Assembly: GCA_963837455.1 (NCBI GenBank)
Contig: CAWINM010000001.1
Coordinates: 2,480,001-2,544,000 of the forward strand
Direction: 5' to 3'
DNA: 64,000 nucleotides
DNA from: DASYQD01 sp963837455
Lineage (GTDB): Bacteria > Acidobacteriota > Thermoanaerobaculia > Multivoradales > JAIOJS01
Below are positions 62,801 to 64,000 of this stretch, piece after piece (positions within the stretch are counted from its first letter, which is position 1; each line of letters opens with the position of its first letter). The notes beneath the pieces were generated by a model that had not been told where the DNA came from, did no database searches, and worked only from the letters and a program-made list of their open reading frames with translations. The position numbers were made by a program, and so were the translations under genes.

Positions 62801-64000
62801 CTCGTTGCCACGATCCGCGACCTGCAAGGGAATGTCTCCGCCCCGGCGACGCTCGACGTGACCCTTGCTGCGCCGCCGCCGGCAACCACCGAGCTGCGCG
62901 GTACAGCGGTGTTCGAGAGCGGCGCTCCGGCCGCCGGTGCCCTCGTCTGGCTCGACGGGCTCGTCGGCACGTCCACCACCGCGGCCGCCGACGGCCAGTT
63001 CTCGATCGCCGGCATCCGGGTGAGCAGCAATCCGCGGGTGAGCCTGAGTGCCTCGCTGTCGAGCGGTGGCAGCACCTACCTGGCGTTCCTCTCCGACATC
63101 GCTCCGGTCGCCAATGGCGTGACCGACGTCGGCCAGGTCATCCTCAAGCAGCGCTGCGACAGCTTCTTCACGCCCTTGCCCCTCGCCGCCGGCGGTGCCG
63201 AGGTAGGCGGGGGAACGGCCCTCGGCGGGGCAATCGCGCGCCTTGCAGTCTACGACGACGGGAGCGGTGCCCGCCTCTTCGCTGGCGGCGACTTCAACTA
63301 TGGAGTTGCCGGCAGCCTGCCCCGCATCGCCGAGTGGGGGCCTCGCGGCTGGGAGTGGACCGGCGCCGGCCTGGGCGGCGAGTCCCAACCAGTGGCCGAT
63401 GCGTTCGCGGTCTTCGACGACGGATCCGGCCCCGCCCTGTTCGTTGGCGGAGGCTTCACCAGCGCGGGCGGAGTGCCCGCCGTCAACCTCGCCAAGTGGA
63501 ATGGCAAGGAGTGGCAGGAGGTCGGCAGGGGGCTCAATGGCCGCGTCACGGGCCTGGCGGTGTTCGACGACGGCAGCGGGCCGGCGCTCTTCGTCGCCGG
63601 TGACTTCACGCGCGTGCAGACGCGCAGGGATTGGAGCGGCGCCGACGTGTCTCTCTCCGCGCAGCACGTCGCCAAGTGGGACGGCGAGCAGTGGGCCTCC
63701 GTTGCCAGCCCCGGTGTCTACAACTACCGTGCCTTCCAGCTTTCGGCGTTGCAAGGGCCCACCGGCACGGGTCTGTACCTATGGGAGCTCTACGGCGGCG
63801 GCCTCTGGCAGCTGGTTGCCGGCAACTGGCAGCCGATCGACTTTCCCCCGGAAGACGGTCCGGTCCTGACCAGCGTCGCTTCGGCCACGATCGCCGGTAC
63901 ACCGCGGGTCTTTTTCGCCGGCTACGGGTTCGGCGTGCAGGAGTGGACCGGCAGCGCGTGGCTCGACACTGGGGCCGATCCCAACGACGAGCCCACGATC
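59870..64000 (+). CDS. Very large secreted multi-domain repeat protein (3' end outside window)
   Basis: The frame is open from ATG 59870 to the window edge, giving at least 1377 residues. GGAGGG lies six bases upstream. After a signal peptide (LSVLLSASATLASA) comes a beta-propeller-like part. A carboxypeptidase-regulatory-like domain starts near residue 340 (VHGRTALVEPG, then ASATVTLFDS). From about residue 460 to 795 there are six or more repeats of the pattern DDGxGxxLYVGGxFTxAGG...IAKWDGxxWSALxxG. Two Ig-like segments (residues about 800-1005, each with IDTASL or VDTASL) and another regulatory-like domain follow, then further repeats from about residue 1125. Such repeats resemble kelch or delta-60 propeller units. 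It is probably an exported surface or secreted protein. Confidence 0.85.
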   Translation, partial: MKIAGRGWVCLSVLLSASATLASAPRPGEPGARVWVLTSSRLLELDAETGQLVGARPVREDEQLLDRGESAGPLLSSGNGLQAPGSDPGAGFAAAAGPFQGDALATAVAGTARSTLVAFSTGLVRYSTSGALEESVRFPFGVTAVAIDGAHLWGFGKAGGFRIDVEDPTAAPFELDTSAWSGVPSVACRDELADLVVVAEEGGLHWLDPEGHEVAFTPLRQVEQLACGHFGRVWASGEDGTVLLESIGTIGGVEAAVPPRGAASPALAADPRDFAALTGAGGTISRRSVDGSTRWRVRLPAGEVVRGLAAQFEADAPVRGRHRDLRLAKRPPVLIGKSGPDDVTVHGRTALVEPGDGSSGSGDPVASATVTLFDSDVLTTTSATDGSFTTAPFAHVDGRQATFFASKETPQGTLKGDWWTFSMTPGQTYEMGDLLMVFDCNMAFEDGLFPANALNGEVRAMAFFDDGTGPALYVGGTFTTAGGTTVNRVARWNGTTWSALGSGLTITSGTASVDSFVVFDDGSGAKLYAGGKFNRSGSTTINNIAKWTGTAWTQVGSSGLNSQVLALAVHNSQLYAGGAFTKAGTVTMNRLARWTGSSWAAVGNGLNNTVKALASYDDGTGAALYVGGTFTQAGGTLSVSRIAKWDGSSWSALDSGVTGGSTIQVNALLSSVENGDPTLYVGGRFTTAGGTTVNDIARWKSGSWEALDSGLGVEVNALAMFDDGAGARLYAAGSFTSGYNRLARFNGSYWDPIGAGLNGNASRLGAGTVGSTPSLFVGGAFTTADGVAASRLARLVRPLTCADPVPPHLLWVEPRSGDSLGSSTPTLRFGAYDWGSSGIDTASLEVLVNGQVIPSSCTWSGGDMVAECTTGSLGGGTLALASRIQDLAGNWSGDNTITVTISDSTPPTISFVEPAEGAVLADAHPVLRLAYSDAGSGVDTASLSLTRDGSPLAVECQPGAAEAICIPSRALPNGATSLVATIRDLQGNVSAPATLDVTLAAPPPATTELRGTAVFESGAPAAGALVWLDGLVGTSTTAAADGQFSIAGIRVSSNPRVSLSASLSSGGSTYLAFLSDIAPVANGVTDVGQVILKQRCDSFFTPLPLAAGGAEVGGGTALGGAIARLAVYDDGSGARLFAGGDFNYGVAGSLPRIAEWGPRGWEWTGAGLGGESQPVADAFAVFDDGSGPALFVGGGFTSAGGVPAVNLAKWNGKEWQEVGRGLNGRVTGLAVFDDGSGPALFVAGDFTRVQTRRDWSGADVSLSAQHVAKWDGEQWASVASPGVYNYRAFQLSALQGPTGTGLYLWELYGGGLWQLVAGNWQPIDFPPEDGPVLTSVASATIAGTPRVFFAGYGFGVQEWTGSAWLDTGADPNDEPTI
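61246..62257 (+). repeat. First block of propeller-like coding repeats
   Basis: About six units of 45-60 residues repeat LYVGGxFTxAGG, then IARWxGxxWxxLxSGL. Units differ in codons as well as residues, so this is an old protein-level repeat, not a recent DNA duplication. Confidence 0.7.
63235..63710 (+). repeat. Second block of propeller-like coding repeats
   Basis: Three further units have the same pattern (DDGSGARLFAGGDF, DDGSGPALFVGGGFTSAGG, DDGSGPALFVAGDFT), separated from the first block by Ig-like and regulatory-like domains. More may lie beyond the window edge. Confidence 0.65.

Noticed and set aside
1..64000. Prophage, insertion sequence, integron or CRISPR content
   Set aside because: No transposase, integrase, phage structural, Cas or regularly spaced repeat was seen on either strand.

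Overview
The window looks like chromosomal DNA of a GC-rich (roughly 70% by eye), free-living diderm bacterium. The outer-membrane pair TamB/TamA, a PagL-type lipid A deacylase, the Wza/Wzc export proteins, RNase Y next to YmdB, and many TPR, ASPIC/UnbV (CRTAC1) and sulfatase-like proteins together fit Acidobacteriota best (Thermoanaerobaculia or Holophagae type). That placement is an inference from gene content; no rRNA gene is present.

Layout. Positions 1-16126 hold a dense run of secreted or lipid-anchored proteins, mostly with start and stop codons overlapping: a TPR remnant, two sulfatase-like lipoproteins fused to TPRs, a TPR protein, three CRTAC1-type FG-GAP/ASPIC proteins, a putative guanidino-modifying-fold lipoprotein and two more TPR proteins, one of them on the minus strand. 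Two tRNA-Val genes follow (GAC and CAC), then the translation block thrS-infC-rpmI-rplT-pheS-pheT and a small coiled-coil gene. A minus-strand DUF2723-like membrane protein comes next, then zapA, a probable 6S RNA, rny, ymdB, a WaaE-like glycosyltransferase, a PagL-type deacylase, a Trm112-like protein, ispA, tlyA, nadK, tamB, tamA and ribBA. From about 41.5 to 58.6 kb lies an exopolysaccharide locus: glycosyltransferases, two O-antigen-ligase-like proteins, Wza, Wzc, a CpsB-type phosphatase, a Wzm/Wzt-type ABC transporter, a polyprenyl-phosphate sugar transferase, a VanZ-like protein and three proteins of unknown role. A methylenetetrahydrofolate reductase gene follows, and the window ends inside a very large secreted repeat protein.

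Three themes cross the window. First, many transcription units have a TAnnnT -10-like hexamer only 12-18 nt before the start codon, which predicts leaderless or nearly leaderless mRNAs. Second, infC, tamA and wzc appear to start at CTG, each behind a well-placed Shine-Dalgarno sequence; the latter two CTGs overlap the upstream stop as CTGA. Third, tlyA, nadK and the wzm/wzt pair are broken by clusters of single-base indels, and tamB, tamA and ribBA by one each. Since nadK and tamB/tamA are expected to be functional, assembly or base-calling errors are the likeliest cause. No prophage, insertion sequence or CRISPR array was seen.
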